Shown here: in pieces, positions 22,188 through 30,434 of the stretch
Layout: each line of letters begins with the position of its first letter
Numbering within the stretch: the stretch's first letter is position 1
From: Shimia_B sp038527375
GTDB lineage: Bacteria; Pseudomonadota; Alphaproteobacteria; Rhodobacterales; Rhodobacteraceae
Assembly: GCA_038527375.1 (NCBI GenBank)
Contig: JBCBFU010000026.1
Span: forward strand, 1 to 37,497
Direction: 5' to 3'
Length of the DNA stretch: 37,497 nucleotides
Made by a program: the position numbers and the translations under genes
The notes under the pieces: model-generated
Databases searched by the model: none
Told to the model about the DNA's origin: nothing
What the model saw: the letters and a program-made list of their open reading frames with translations, nothing else

Positions 22188-25100
22188 ATGGCGATCGGTG
22201 TTGAGATGGGATCGGGCAAGGGCATCCTGAGCTATTTTACCCGGCATCGGACCTTGGCCAACTTGCTGCTGGTCTTGATGGTCGCCGCGGGTGTCGCGGC
22301 CTTCCCCAACATGCGGGCACAGTTCTTTCCAGATGTGGTTGTCGATGACGTCACTGTCAGCGTGGGCTGGCAAGGCGCGGGCGCGGAGGATGTGGACCGG
22401 GCCATCGTGCAAGTGGTGGAACCTGCCGTTCAGGCGGTCGAGGGCGTTCTTGAAAGCTCGGCCTCGTCAAGCGAGGGATCGGCCCGGATATCGCTGGAAT
22501 TCGAGCCGGGCTGGGATATGGCGCGGGCTGCCGATGACGTACAACTGGCCGTCGACAGCGTGGTCAGCCGCTTGCCCGATGATGCCGATGATCCCCGTGT
22601 TCGACGCGGGACGTGGCGCGACCGGGTTACCGATGTGGTCATCACTGGTCCCGTGGGCGTGGACCAGTTGGGGCGCTTTGCCGATGAGCTGGTCACGCGC
22701 CTTTTTGCCGAAGGCGTGACGCGGGCCACGATCCGCGGCGTTGCGGCCCCGTCGACGATTGTCGAGGTGCCGTCCCTGTCGCTGATCCAAAATGACGTCA
22801 CCATGGCCGAGATCGCCGCCGCCATCGCAGCGGAGGCCGTGGCCGATCCAGCCGGGGATGTCAGCGGCAACGCCCGCGTCCGCACCGGCGTGGCCAAACG
22901 CGCCGCGGACGAGATCGAGGCGATCGTCCTGCGCTCCAACCCCGACGGCTCGAAACTGTTGGTGGGGGATGTGGCGCGGGTCCAGGTTGAAGGGATCGAC
23001 AGGAACCGCGCGTATTTCGTGGGGGAAAACCCGGCGATTTCCGTGCGCGTCGACCGCTCCCCCCAAGGCGACGCCATCGAGATTCAGCGCACCGTGGAAA
23101 AGGTCGCCGCCGATATGGTCGCGACCCTGCCCGAAGGCACCAGCATCGACCTGATCCGCACCCGGGCCGAGGCGATCACGGGGCGCCTGAATATCCTGCT
23201 GGAGAACGGATTGATGGGCCTCGCTCTGGTGGTGGGGCTGCTGTTCTTGTTCCTGAATGCGCGGACTGCGTTCTGGGTGGCCGCCGGTATTCCTGTCGCG
23301 ATGGCGGCTGCGATCGCGCTGATGTACGCCTCCGGGCTGACGATCAACATGATCTCGCTCTTTGCGCTGATCATTACGCTGGGCATTGTGGTCGATGACG
23401 CGATCGTTGTGGGCGAACACGCCGATTACCGGGCGCGCGTTCTGCGCGAGCCGCCACAGGTGGCCGCCGAAAGCGCGGCCGCGCGCATGTTCACGCCGGT
23501 GTTCTCGGCCACGATCACGACCTGCATCGCCTTCTTTGGTCTGCTGGCTGTGGGCGGACGCTTTGGCAGCCTGATCGCGGACATCCCCTTTACGGTGATT
23601 GTGGTGCTCTTGGCCTCCCTCGTGGAATGCTTCCTCGTTTTGCCGCATCACATGGCGGGCGCGGTGGGGCATACGGAGAAAAATCACTGGTACGACTGGC
23701 CGTCGCGTCAGGTGAACCGCGGGTTTGAATGGGTGCGCGAACGGCTGTTCAGGCCCTTTATCCAATTGGTGGTCGCCATGCGGTATCCGGTGGTGGCTGG
23801 CGCCTTCGTGGTGCTTTGCAGCCAGTTGGTCCTCTTTATCTCGGGTGAGGTGAATTGGCGGTTTTTTAACGCGCCGGAGCAGGGATCAGTCACAGGCAAC
23901 TTTGCCATGGCGCCCGGTGCCACCCGCGATGACACGCTGGAAATGATGGTCGAGATGCAGCGCGCCGCGAACGAACTGGGCGCGGAGTACGAGGAACGCT
24001 ATGGCGCCAACCCGATCAGCTATGCCATCGCCGAGATCGGCGGCAATTCTGGCCGCGCAATTGCAGGGTCAGACACCAAGGATGCCGACCAGCTTGGGTC
24101 GCTTGCGATCGAGTTGATTGACGCCGACAGCCGCCCCTATTCCTCGCGTGCCTTCGTGGCCGACCTTCAGGATCGTGTGCGCAATCACCCGCTCGCGGAA
24201 ACCGTCAGCTTCCGGTCGTGGGGATCGGGTCCGGGGGGCGATTCTCTCAGCGTGCAATTCTACGGCGCGGATGCCGAGACCCTGAAAGCGGCATCGGTGG
24301 CGCTGCAGACGGCGCTGGCGCAGACGCCCGAGGTGTCGGGGCTGGAGGACAATCTGGCCTACGACAAGGAGGAGTTGATCCTGGAATTGACGCCGCAGGG
24401 ACAGGCGCTGGGCTTTGATATCGACGCGTTGGGCCGCGTGCTGCGCAACAGGCTCAGCGGGATCGAGGCCGTGCAATTCCCCGATGGGGTGCGGTCCGCG
24501 ACGATCCGTGTGGAGCTTCCCAGTGGGGAGCTGACGGCGGACTTCCTTGACCGGACCCAGTTGCGGACGCCCGCGGGTGGCTATGTGCCCTTGGCGGATA
24601 TTGTCGTGGTCGAACGGCGCACGGGCTTTAGCACCGTCAGACGCGAAAACGGGCTGCAGCTTGTGTCGGTAACGGGTGAGTTGTCCGAGGACGATCCGGC
24701 GCGTGCCGTGCAAATCACCGAAGAGTTGGAGGAGGTGATCCTGCCCCGGATCGCCGAGGACCATGGCGTCGCCTACCAGTTCTCGGGACTCAGCGAACAG
24801 GAAAACCGCTTCCTGTCAGATGCCCGCACGGGTCTGACCATGGTGCTGTTGGGCATCTTCCTGACCTTGGCGTGGATCTTCGGCAGTTGGACGCGCCCTG
24901 TGGTCGTCATGGCGATCATTCCCTTTGGCCTGATCGGCACGATCTACGGCCACTACGTGTGGGACGTGCCGCTGAGCATGTTCAGCGTCGTGGGCCTCTT
25001 GGGCATGACGGGGATCATCATCAACGATTCCATCGTTCTGGTGACGACCATCGACGAATACGCCAAGGATCGCGGTCTGATCCCGGCCATCGTAGACGGC

Positions 25101-25601
25101 GTGTGCGATCGTCTGCGTCCCGTGATGTTGACCACGCTCACCACTGTTTTGGGCCTGATGCCGCTTCTCTACGAAGGCTCCAATCAGGCGGAGTTCCTGA
25201 AACCCACGGTGATCACGTTGGTCTATGGTCTGGGTGTGGGGATGGTCCTTGTGCTGCTGGTGGTGCCGGCCCTCATGGCGATGCAGCAGGATGTGGGCGA
25301 CCAGGTGCGCGCCTATCGACGTGCGGCGGCCCTCGCGCGCAAGCGTCCCTCCGCCGCTGTCCCACAAGCGCTCGCCACGCTGTTGATCGCGGTCGGTTTC
25401 GTCGTGACGCTGGGCTGGACGCTGGTCACCGGTGGGATGCCTGCGCCCTTGGCAGCGATGTCTCCGGTGGGCGGTCTGGGCGGTGCCTTGGCGCTGTTCG
25501 CTGCGATTGTCGTGGTGGTGGTTCTGGCGGCGCTGATCATCGGCTGGATTGCAATGGCGCTCGCGTCCAAGGGCCGAGGAGGTAAGGCGCGGGCGGCCTA
25601 A
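22188..25601 (+). CDS. RND family efflux transporter, inner-membrane pump
   Basis: 1137-residue proton-driven pump of the AcrB/MexB superfamily. The first helix (LANLLLVLMVAAGVAAFP) and the porter-domain start PNMRAQFFPDVVVDDVTVSV are followed by TM2-TM6. The proton-relay aspartates D403-D404 lie in LGIVVDDAIVVGEH. The second half repeats the layout (FSVVGLLGMTGIIINDSIVLV). The last ~90 residues include an extra hydrophobic pair after the usual end (LATLLIAVGFVVTLGWTL and FAAIVVVVVLAALIIGW), an uncommon C-terminal extension. No outer-membrane channel gene is adjacent, so a TolC-type protein elsewhere must be used. Substrate unknown. Confidence 0.95.
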   Translation: MAIGVEMGSGKGILSYFTRHRTLANLLLVLMVAAGVAAFPNMRAQFFPDVVVDDVTVSVGWQGAGAEDVDRAIVQVVEPAVQAVEGVLESSASSSEGSARISLEFEPGWDMARAADDVQLAVDSVVSRLPDDADDPRVRRGTWRDRVTDVVITGPVGVDQLGRFADELVTRLFAEGVTRATIRGVAAPSTIVEVPSLSLIQNDVTMAEIAAAIAAEAVADPAGDVSGNARVRTGVAKRAADEIEAIVLRSNPDGSKLLVGDVARVQVEGIDRNRAYFVGENPAISVRVDRSPQGDAIEIQRTVEKVAADMVATLPEGTSIDLIRTRAEAITGRLNILLENGLMGLALVVGLLFLFLNARTAFWVAAGIPVAMAAAIALMYASGLTINMISLFALIITLGIVVDDAIVVGEHADYRARVLREPPQVAAESAAARMFTPVFSATITTCIAFFGLLAVGGRFGSLIADIPFTVIVVLLASLVECFLVLPHHMAGAVGHTEKNHWYDWPSRQVNRGFEWVRERLFRPFIQLVVAMRYPVVAGAFVVLCSQLVLFISGEVNWRFFNAPEQGSVTGNFAMAPGATRDDTLEMMVEMQRAANELGAEYEERYGANPISYAIAEIGGNSGRAIAGSDTKDADQLGSLAIELIDADSRPYSSRAFVADLQDRVRNHPLAETVSFRSWGSGPGGDSLSVQFYGADAETLKAASVALQTALAQTPEVSGLEDNLAYDKEELILELTPQGQALGFDIDALGRVLRNRLSGIEAVQFPDGVRSATIRVELPSGELTADFLDRTQLRTPAGGYVPLADIVVVERRTGFSTVRRENGLQLVSVTGELSEDDPARAVQITEELEEVILPRIAEDHGVAYQFSGLSEQENRFLSDARTGLTMVLLGIFLTLAWIFGSWTRPVVVMAIIPFGLIGTIYGHYVWDVPLSMFSVVGLLGMTGIIINDSIVLVTTIDEYAKDRGLIPAIVDGVCDRLRPVMLTTLTTVLGLMPLLYEGSNQAEFLKPTVITLVYGLGVGMVLVLLVVPALMAMQQDVGDQVRAYRRAAALARKRPSAAVPQALATLLIAVGFVVTLGWTLVTGGMPAPLAAMSPVGGLGGALALFAAIVVVVVLAALIIGWIAMALASKGRGGKARAA

Positions 25602-25617
25602 GCCGGGCCGCCCTTTA
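25591..25617 (+). terminator. intrinsic terminator of the RND operon
   Basis: GGGCGGCC 25591-25598 pairs perfectly with GGCCGCCC 25606-25613, followed by TTTA. The left arm is the last codons of the pump gene and the stop codon lies in the loop. The convergent DsbD-like gene ends at 25615, inside the T-tract, so the hairpin is shared. Confidence 0.68.
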
Positions 25618-26451
25618 TCCGCCGGTACAGCCGCGGATATCGACGGCCTTGCCACCCGCAAACACCGTCATCCGCACCGAGGATCGGTCGAGTGCAAACG
25701 GCGCACCATCGGGCCCGACCAGTTCGGTTTCCGCAACAAACGTGTCGCCATCGCGGCGAACGGTTGGTTCCGCGACCCAGATCGCAGGATCACGAAGCTC
25801 GATCACGGCAACCTCCCCGCGTCCCAGCGGGGGCATGTCCGCCGCCACGGTCAAAGCGACGCCATCGCGCACGGGCCGCGCCGTACAGGTAACCGCGCCG
25901 ACATCGGCCTCGCCCGCCGTCATGGCCCGGTCCGCAAGGGCGGCGTGGATGGTCCCGTCAGATGCACCGACAGGGGGCAAAACCGCCGTGACGGACACGC
26001 GGGCGGGAATGCAGATTTCCTCGCACACACCCAGATCAATGGTCCCCTGCAAGGTGATGGGCGCGTCGGCATCGCTGGCACGGGCGCGCAAGGGGATCAC
26101 CACGCGGTCGGCGTAGCCGATCGAGCGCATGCCGTTTTGCCAGAAGACTTCGGGCACCGGCCAATGGTGGCCCATGCCGGTCAGGTTCTCGGATCCCGAC
26201 CAGTCAAAGCGCGGCGGGATGCCCGCATCGCCGGGCGCGCGCCAATAGGTTTTCCAGCCGGGGGCAAGGCGTATCTCAAGCCCGGCCATGTGGCTTCCGC
26301 CATCCTCGCGCCAGCCGGGCAGGATGCGTGCCTCGACCACATCGTCGAGCGCCAGTTGCGCCACGGCTGATCCTGCCGTCACAACGGCACAGGCGGCCAA
26401 AAGCCCGCGAATTATGGTTCTGATCCTGCTCACGATGGCCAACCTAAGCAT
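25615..26451 (-). CDS. secreted protein with DsbD alpha-like (thiol) domain
   Basis: 278 residues with a signal peptide (IRGLLAACAVVTAGSAVAQ, cleavage after AVA). The body matches the N-terminal periplasmic alpha domain of the DsbD/ScsB transmembrane thiol reductases: GLEIRLAPGWKTYWRAPGDAGIPPRFDWSGSEN, WPVPEVF and the redox motif DLGVCEEICIPA (C143, C147). It has no transmembrane beta or thioredoxin-like gamma domain, so the alpha domain stands alone. The start is uncertain: a GTG (VSRIRTIIRG) eight codons later is also possible. It likely takes part in periplasmic disulfide exchange or copper-related redox chemistry, with an unknown electron donor. Confidence 0.82.
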   Translation of the reverse strand: MLRLAIVSRIRTIIRGLLAACAVVTAGSAVAQLALDDVVEARILPGWREDGGSHMAGLEIRLAPGWKTYWRAPGDAGIPPRFDWSGSENLTGMGHHWPVPEVFWQNGMRSIGYADRVVIPLRARASDADAPITLQGTIDLGVCEEICIPARVSVTAVLPPVGASDGTIHAALADRAMTAGEADVGAVTCTARPVRDGVALTVAADMPPLGRGEVAVIELRDPAIWVAEPTVRRDGDTFVAETELVGPDGAPFALDRSSVRMTVFAGGKAVDIRGCTGG

Positions 26452-26526
26452 GGCGCCGCAGATGCAAAGTCACAAAGCGGCGATGGATGTGTCAGCGGCA
26501 CTTTGTGTGACCTTGCGGGACCAACG

Positions 26527-26574
26527 CCCCGCGCCAATCCCCGCGCCAATCCCCGCGCCAATCCCCGGGCAAAT
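26527..26574. repeat. 12-bp tandem repeat, three exact copies plus a degenerate one
   Basis: The unit CCCCGCGCCAAT occurs at 26527-26538, 26539-26550 and 26551-26562, followed by a degenerate copy CCCCGGGCAAAT at 26563-26574. It lies in the 185-bp divergent gap between the DsbD-like gene and the yqgE/algH gene. It is a minisatellite-like array, likely variable in copy number between strains, and would alter promoter spacing. Confidence 0.85.
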
Positions 26575-26636
26575 TGGGGGCAAGTGTGGCCTTCTGTACT
26601 GTTGCGCCCGCCGCGCGGTGAGGCGATGTATCAACC

Positions 26637-27236
26637 ATGAGTAGTGTATCCCAACCACGTTCTGATGCGCCCGAAGACGGGACCGATCTGACCGGTCAAT
26701 TGCTGATTGCCATGCCGGGGATGAGTGATCCGCGGTTTGACAAGTCGGTCATCTTTCTGTGCGCCCATTCTGCTGACGGCGCGATGGGTCTGATCGTGAA
26801 CAGCCCCGCGCCGGGTATCTCCTTTGCGGATCTGTTGGGCCAACTGGCCATCGATCCCGGTGCCGCCGTGCCGGAGGTCCCGGTCATGTTTGGTGGGCCG
26901 GTTGAACATGGTCGCGGATTTGTTCTGCATTCGGGCGACTATGGCAGCAATGCTTCGACGCTGGAGGTGTCGGGTGGGATCGCGATGACCGCGACGTTGG
27001 ATATCCTCGAAGACATCGCGCACGGGCGCGGGCCGGCGAAGCGCATTCTGGCACTGGGCTACAGCGGTTGGGGTCCCGGGCAGTTGGAAGGCGAAATTGC
27101 GGATAATGGCTGGCTGACCTGCCCAGCCAATGCGGACCTCGTCTTCGCGTCCGGCGAGGATGATATCTGGGTGTCCGCCTTGCGAACGCTTGGGATCGAT
27201 CCCCTGCTGTTGAGCGCTGATGCAGGGCGGGCTTAG
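26637..27236 (+). CDS. YqgE/AlgH family protein (UPF0301)
   Basis: 199-residue cytoplasmic protein of the AlgH/UPF0301 family: LTGQLLIAMPGMSDPRFDKSVIFLC near the start, GLIVNSPAP, VMFGGPVEHGRGFVLH and LGYSGWGPGQLEGEIADNGWL are the family blocks. The biochemical function is not established; AlgH was named for an effect on alginate in Pseudomonas. The first ~15 residues are variable. It is convergent with the Sua5-like gene, with nine bases between stops. Confidence 0.93.
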   Translation: MSSVSQPRSDAPEDGTDLTGQLLIAMPGMSDPRFDKSVIFLCAHSADGAMGLIVNSPAPGISFADLLGQLAIDPGAAVPEVPVMFGGPVEHGRGFVLHSGDYGSNASTLEVSGGIAMTATLDILEDIAHGRGPAKRILALGYSGWGPGQLEGEIADNGWLTCPANADLVFASGEDDIWVSALRTLGIDPLLLSADAGRA

Positions 27237-27245
27237 CTGCGGGTC

Positions 27246-28184
27246 TTAGCCGCGTGGGGCGGCCGCGCGCGCCAAGCGATCATTGATCGCAACACCCAGC
27301 CCCGTCTTCGGAATAGGAGCGACGGCAATCGCGCGACCGCTGGCATTCGCCTGATGCAGCGCCGAAAAGAGGCGTGTTGCGGCCTCGGTCGTGTCGCCCG
27401 CTGGTGACAGGTTGATGTCGCCGCCGACCACGCCGAACCCGATCATGAAGTCGCCTTCTGCTGGCTCTGTCACATTCAGGCGCACCGCCGCGTCCGGCGC
27501 GTAATGCGAGCTGAGCTGCCCCGGGGCGGTGATGCCCGGACCCGCTGCGGCAAGACGCTGCCCCAAGGAGCCTTCGATCGCCCCGATGGAAAGTCCGCCG
27601 GGACGAAGCAAGGCCGGATGGCCCTGCGCATCCGCCCCGACAATCGTAGATTCCAGCCCGGTTTCGCAGGGGCCCGTGTCGAGCACGGCCGCGATCCGGT
27701 CTGACAGCCCGTCCATGACATGCGCGGCTGTGGTGGGGCTGATCCGTCCCGAAGGATTGGCCGATGGTGCGGCGACAGGCCGCCCAACCGCCTTGAGCAA
27801 CGCGCGCGCCGTGGGATGTGCGGGCACGCGCACGGCCACCGTGGGCAGACCTGCCGTGACCAGATCCGCGACCGTTCCGGACCGGACCGGCACGACGAGC
27901 GTGAGGGGCCCTGGCCAGTGATCTGCGGCGAGCGCCAGCGCCCAATCGGGCAGTTCCGCGATGTCCTGCGCTTGGGCCAGATCGCACACATGCGCGATGA
28001 GCGGATTGAAGGACGGACGCCCCTTGGCGGTATAGATCGCGGCAACGGCAGCGGCGTTCGTCGCGTCCCCGCCCAGACCATAGACAGTCTCGGTCCCGAA
28101 GGCGACGAGCGCGCCGTCGCGCAACAGCCGGGCGGCCTCGCCAATCCCCGCCGCGGTTGCCGTAAGTAATCTGGTCGTGGTCAT
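27246..28184 (-). CDS. L-threonylcarbamoyladenylate synthase (Sua5/TsaC)
   Basis: Makes threonylcarbamoyl-AMP, the first step of t6A37 tRNA modification. 312 residues with an N-terminal YrdC domain (GALVAFGTETVYGLGGDATN, KGRPSFNPLIAHV, PGPLTLVV, VAVRVPAHPTARALL, APSANPSGRISPTTAAHV) and a C-terminal Sua5 domain (about 200-312, beginning after ITAPGQLSSHYAPDAAVRL). It is the long Sua5 type rather than the short TsaC type. It is divergent from the acyl-CoA dehydrogenase gene. Confidence 0.96.
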   Translation of the reverse strand: MTTTRLLTATAAGIGEAARLLRDGALVAFGTETVYGLGGDATNAAAVAAIYTAKGRPSFNPLIAHVCDLAQAQDIAELPDWALALAADHWPGPLTLVVPVRSGTVADLVTAGLPTVAVRVPAHPTARALLKAVGRPVAAPSANPSGRISPTTAAHVMDGLSDRIAAVLDTGPCETGLESTIVGADAQGHPALLRPGGLSIGAIEGSLGQRLAAAGPGITAPGQLSSHYAPDAAVRLNVTEPAEGDFMIGFGVVGGDINLSPAGDTTEAATRLFSALHQANASGRAIAVAPIPKTGLGVAINDRLARAAAPRG

Positions 28185-28257
28185 GACGCCGCGTTTTGGT
28201 TGTTTGGGCTGGTCGGGGCTATACGCTGCGCCGTAAGCAAAGTGAAATTATGTTCGC

Positions 28258-28275
28258 GCCCGGGGTGATCCGGGC
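28258..28275 (+). promoter_or_regulatory. leader hairpin before acyl-CoA dehydrogenase
   Basis: GCCCGG 28258-28263 and CCGGGC 28270-28275 form a perfect 6-bp stem in the 112-bp divergent gap, ending 21 bases before the ATG. It may be an operator or a leader RNA structure. A possible promoter (TTGGTT at 28196-28201, TATACG at 28220-28225, 18-bp spacer) lies upstream. Confidence 0.3.
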
Positions 28276-28296
28276 ATTCCGTTGAAAGAGGTTCCG

Positions 28297-30009
28297 ATGC
28301 CCTATCGTTCGCCCGTTTCCGATTACGAATTCATTTTCGAACACGTGGTGCCGATCGCGCCCCTTTCCGAGACCGAGAAGTTCGAAGACGCCACGGCGGA
28401 CGTCACCTCGGCCATTCTGACCGAGGCGGGAAAACTGTCGGACGACATCATCGCGCCGCTTCAGCGCCCGGGCGATTTGAACCCGGCACGTCTGGAAAAC
28501 GGCGTCGTGCGCACCTCGCCCGGCTTTGCCGAAGGCTATGCCGCCATCGCCGAAGGTGGCTGGGTCGGGATCGCGGCAGACCCCGAATATGGCGGCATGG
28601 GCCTGCCGATGGCTGTGGCCACGGCGGTCAACGACATGATGTCGGGCGCGTCGATTTCGCTGCAACTCTGCCCCCTTCTGAGCCAAGGCCAGATCGAGGC
28701 ACTGGAGCACCATGCCTCGGATGAATTGAAGGCGACCTATCTGCCCAAGCTGACCAGCGGCGAGTGGTCCGGCACTATGAACCTCACCGAACCGCATGCG
28801 GGATCGGATGTGGGCGCGCTGCGCACCAAGGCCGAACCGCAAGGCGACGGCACCTACAAAATCACCGGGCAAAAGATCTACATCACATGGGGCGACGCCG
28901 ATTTCTTGGACAACGTCTGCCACCTCGTGCTCGCGCGCTTGCCCGGGGCCGTGCCGGGGCCCAAGGGGATCAGCCTCTTCATGGTGCCCAAATACTTCCC
29001 CAAGGAAGACGGGACGCTGGGCGAGGCCAACAGCCTGCGCGTGGTCAGCCTTGAGCACAAGATGGGCATCCACGGATCGCCCACCTGCGTCATGGAATAT
29101 GACGGCGCGACCGGATGGCTGATCGGCGAAGAACACAACGGCATGGCCTGTATGTTCACGATGATGAACAACGCCCGTCTGGGCGTGGGCATTCAAGGCG
29201 TCGGCGTGGCCGAGGCCGCGTATCAGCACGCGCTGGGCTATGCGCTGGATCGCACGCAGGGCAAGCCGGTCATGAAGGGCGGCAAGGGCACGATCATCGA
29301 CCACGCCGATGTGCGCCGGATGCTGACGTCCATGCGCGCTGATATCTTTGCCGCGCGCGCAATTGGCGCTGCCTGCGCCAATGCAATCGACATGGCCACA
29401 GCCACGGGCGACGCCGCGCACAAGGCGCGCGCAGCACTCCTGACGCCGATCGCCAAATCCTTTGGGGCCGAGGTCGGCATGGATGTGGCGCAGCAGGGTG
29501 TCCAAATCTGGGGCGGCATGGGCTTTGTCGAGGAATCGGGTGCAGCCCAGTTCAGCCGCGATGTCCGCATCACCGCGATCTACGAAGGCACCAACGGCAT
29601 TCAGGCCATGGACCTTGTCGCGCGCAAGATGATGGATGGGGGCGAGGCCGCCGCCGCGCTGTTTGAAGAGATCGAAAGCCACGCCGAGGCCGCTAAAGGC
29701 ACTCACCCCAAGCTGGCCGGCGCGGTCTGGAACGCCTGCGAGACCTTGCGGGAGACGACCGAATGGCTCGTGGCACAAGGTGACATGAACGACCGGTTTG
29801 CCGGGGCCGTCCCTTACATGATGGCCTTCGCGCGGGTGCTGGGCGCGCATTACCACCTCAAGGCCGCGATGACGGGTGACGCCACGCGTGAGAAGCTGGC
29901 CGCGTTTTATATCGAGCGTCTGTTGCCCGAACATACCGGCCTGTGCGCCCATGCGCGTGTGGGGGCCGACGGCATCTTTGCGCTTTCGGTGGACGAGCTC
30001 GCTGCGTGA
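28297..30009 (+). CDS. acyl-CoA dehydrogenase with C-terminal extension (DmdC/ACAD long type)
   Basis: FAD enzyme of 570 residues that introduces a 2,3-double bond into an acyl-CoA. Blocks seen: TMNLTEPHAGSDVG and YITWGDAD for flavin binding, LEHKMGIHGSPTCVMEY, QIWGGMGFVEESGAAQFSRDVRITAIYEGTNGIQA (with the catalytic Glu in IYEGT) and an extra C-terminal domain of ~120 residues. This long architecture is shared with 3-methylmercaptopropionyl-CoA dehydrogenase (DmdC) of marine bacteria and related ACADs. Which acyl group is used cannot be told here; no other dmd gene is present. ATG 28297 has GAGG upstream and is preferred over a TTG at 28282. Its stop overlaps the lipoprotein gene. Confidence 0.93.
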   Translation: MPYRSPVSDYEFIFEHVVPIAPLSETEKFEDATADVTSAILTEAGKLSDDIIAPLQRPGDLNPARLENGVVRTSPGFAEGYAAIAEGGWVGIAADPEYGGMGLPMAVATAVNDMMSGASISLQLCPLLSQGQIEALEHHASDELKATYLPKLTSGEWSGTMNLTEPHAGSDVGALRTKAEPQGDGTYKITGQKIYITWGDADFLDNVCHLVLARLPGAVPGPKGISLFMVPKYFPKEDGTLGEANSLRVVSLEHKMGIHGSPTCVMEYDGATGWLIGEEHNGMACMFTMMNNARLGVGIQGVGVAEAAYQHALGYALDRTQGKPVMKGGKGTIIDHADVRRMLTSMRADIFAARAIGAACANAIDMATATGDAAHKARAALLTPIAKSFGAEVGMDVAQQGVQIWGGMGFVEESGAAQFSRDVRITAIYEGTNGIQAMDLVARKMMDGGEAAAALFEEIESHAEAAKGTHPKLAGAVWNACETLRETTEWLVAQGDMNDRFAGAVPYMMAFARVLGAHYHLKAAMTGDATREKLAAFYIERLLPEHTGLCAHARVGADGIFALSVDELAA

Positions 30010-30434
30010 TCCTGCCCCGACAGGCGGCGGGCCGCGCGCTCGCCGTGCTTTCCTGCGTAGGTGTCATGGGATGCGCGTCAAAGACGCTGCCGCCCGATAG
30101 CCTCGTGCTCAACGGCACAGCGCCCACGATTTCCGTCAGGCGTCACATCGACACGAAGACGGCATTGATATCGGTACACCGCATCCCGGACACAGCCGGC
30201 AAAACTGTCCATATCGTCGAGGTCATGTCTTTCATCACCACGGACCCATTGCCCGAGGGCGATTTCGATCTCGCAAGGGCGTTTGTCCGGCTGGCCTGTG
30301 AAGGCATCAGTGGTGCCGAGTTGGACGTGGCTTTCGGGACGTCGGGTGCAGGGGGGTACTACCGCTTTGCCGATCTGCCGTGCGATGTTGTCGTGAACCC
30401 GCCCTTTGGGCCGACATGGGTGTCCAAGGCATGA
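30006..30434 (+). CDS. small putative lipoprotein
   Basis: 142 residues, GTG start overlapping the acyl-CoA dehydrogenase stop and ATGA overlap with the next gene. The N-terminus (ILPRQAAGRALAVLSCVGVMGC) looks like a lipoprotein signal with VMGC as a loose lipobox. The rest contains TISVRRHIDTKTALISVHRI, a VEVMSFITTDPLPEGDFDLARAF stretch and GTSGAGGYYRFADLPCDVVVNP. No family recognised. The double overlap shows that it belongs to the acyl-CoA dehydrogenase/MBL operon. Confidence 0.7.
   Translation: MILPRQAAGRALAVLSCVGVMGCASKTLPPDSLVLNGTAPTISVRRHIDTKTALISVHRIPDTAGKTVHIVEVMSFITTDPLPEGDFDLARAFVRLACEGISGAELDVAFGTSGAGGYYRFADLPCDVVVNPPFGPTWVSKA

Noticed and set aside
22467..23765. 432-codon open frame antisense to the RND pump
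   Set aside because: Shadow of a strongly conserved gene, rich in His/Arg/Gln and without motifs.
26527..26574. CRISPR array
   Set aside because: Units are 12 bp and directly adjacent without spacers, and there are no cas genes.
28219..29952. 577-codon open frame antisense to the acyl-CoA dehydrogenase
   Set aside because: Covers nearly the whole dehydrogenase in the opposite strand; typical codon-bias mirror in high-GC DNA.
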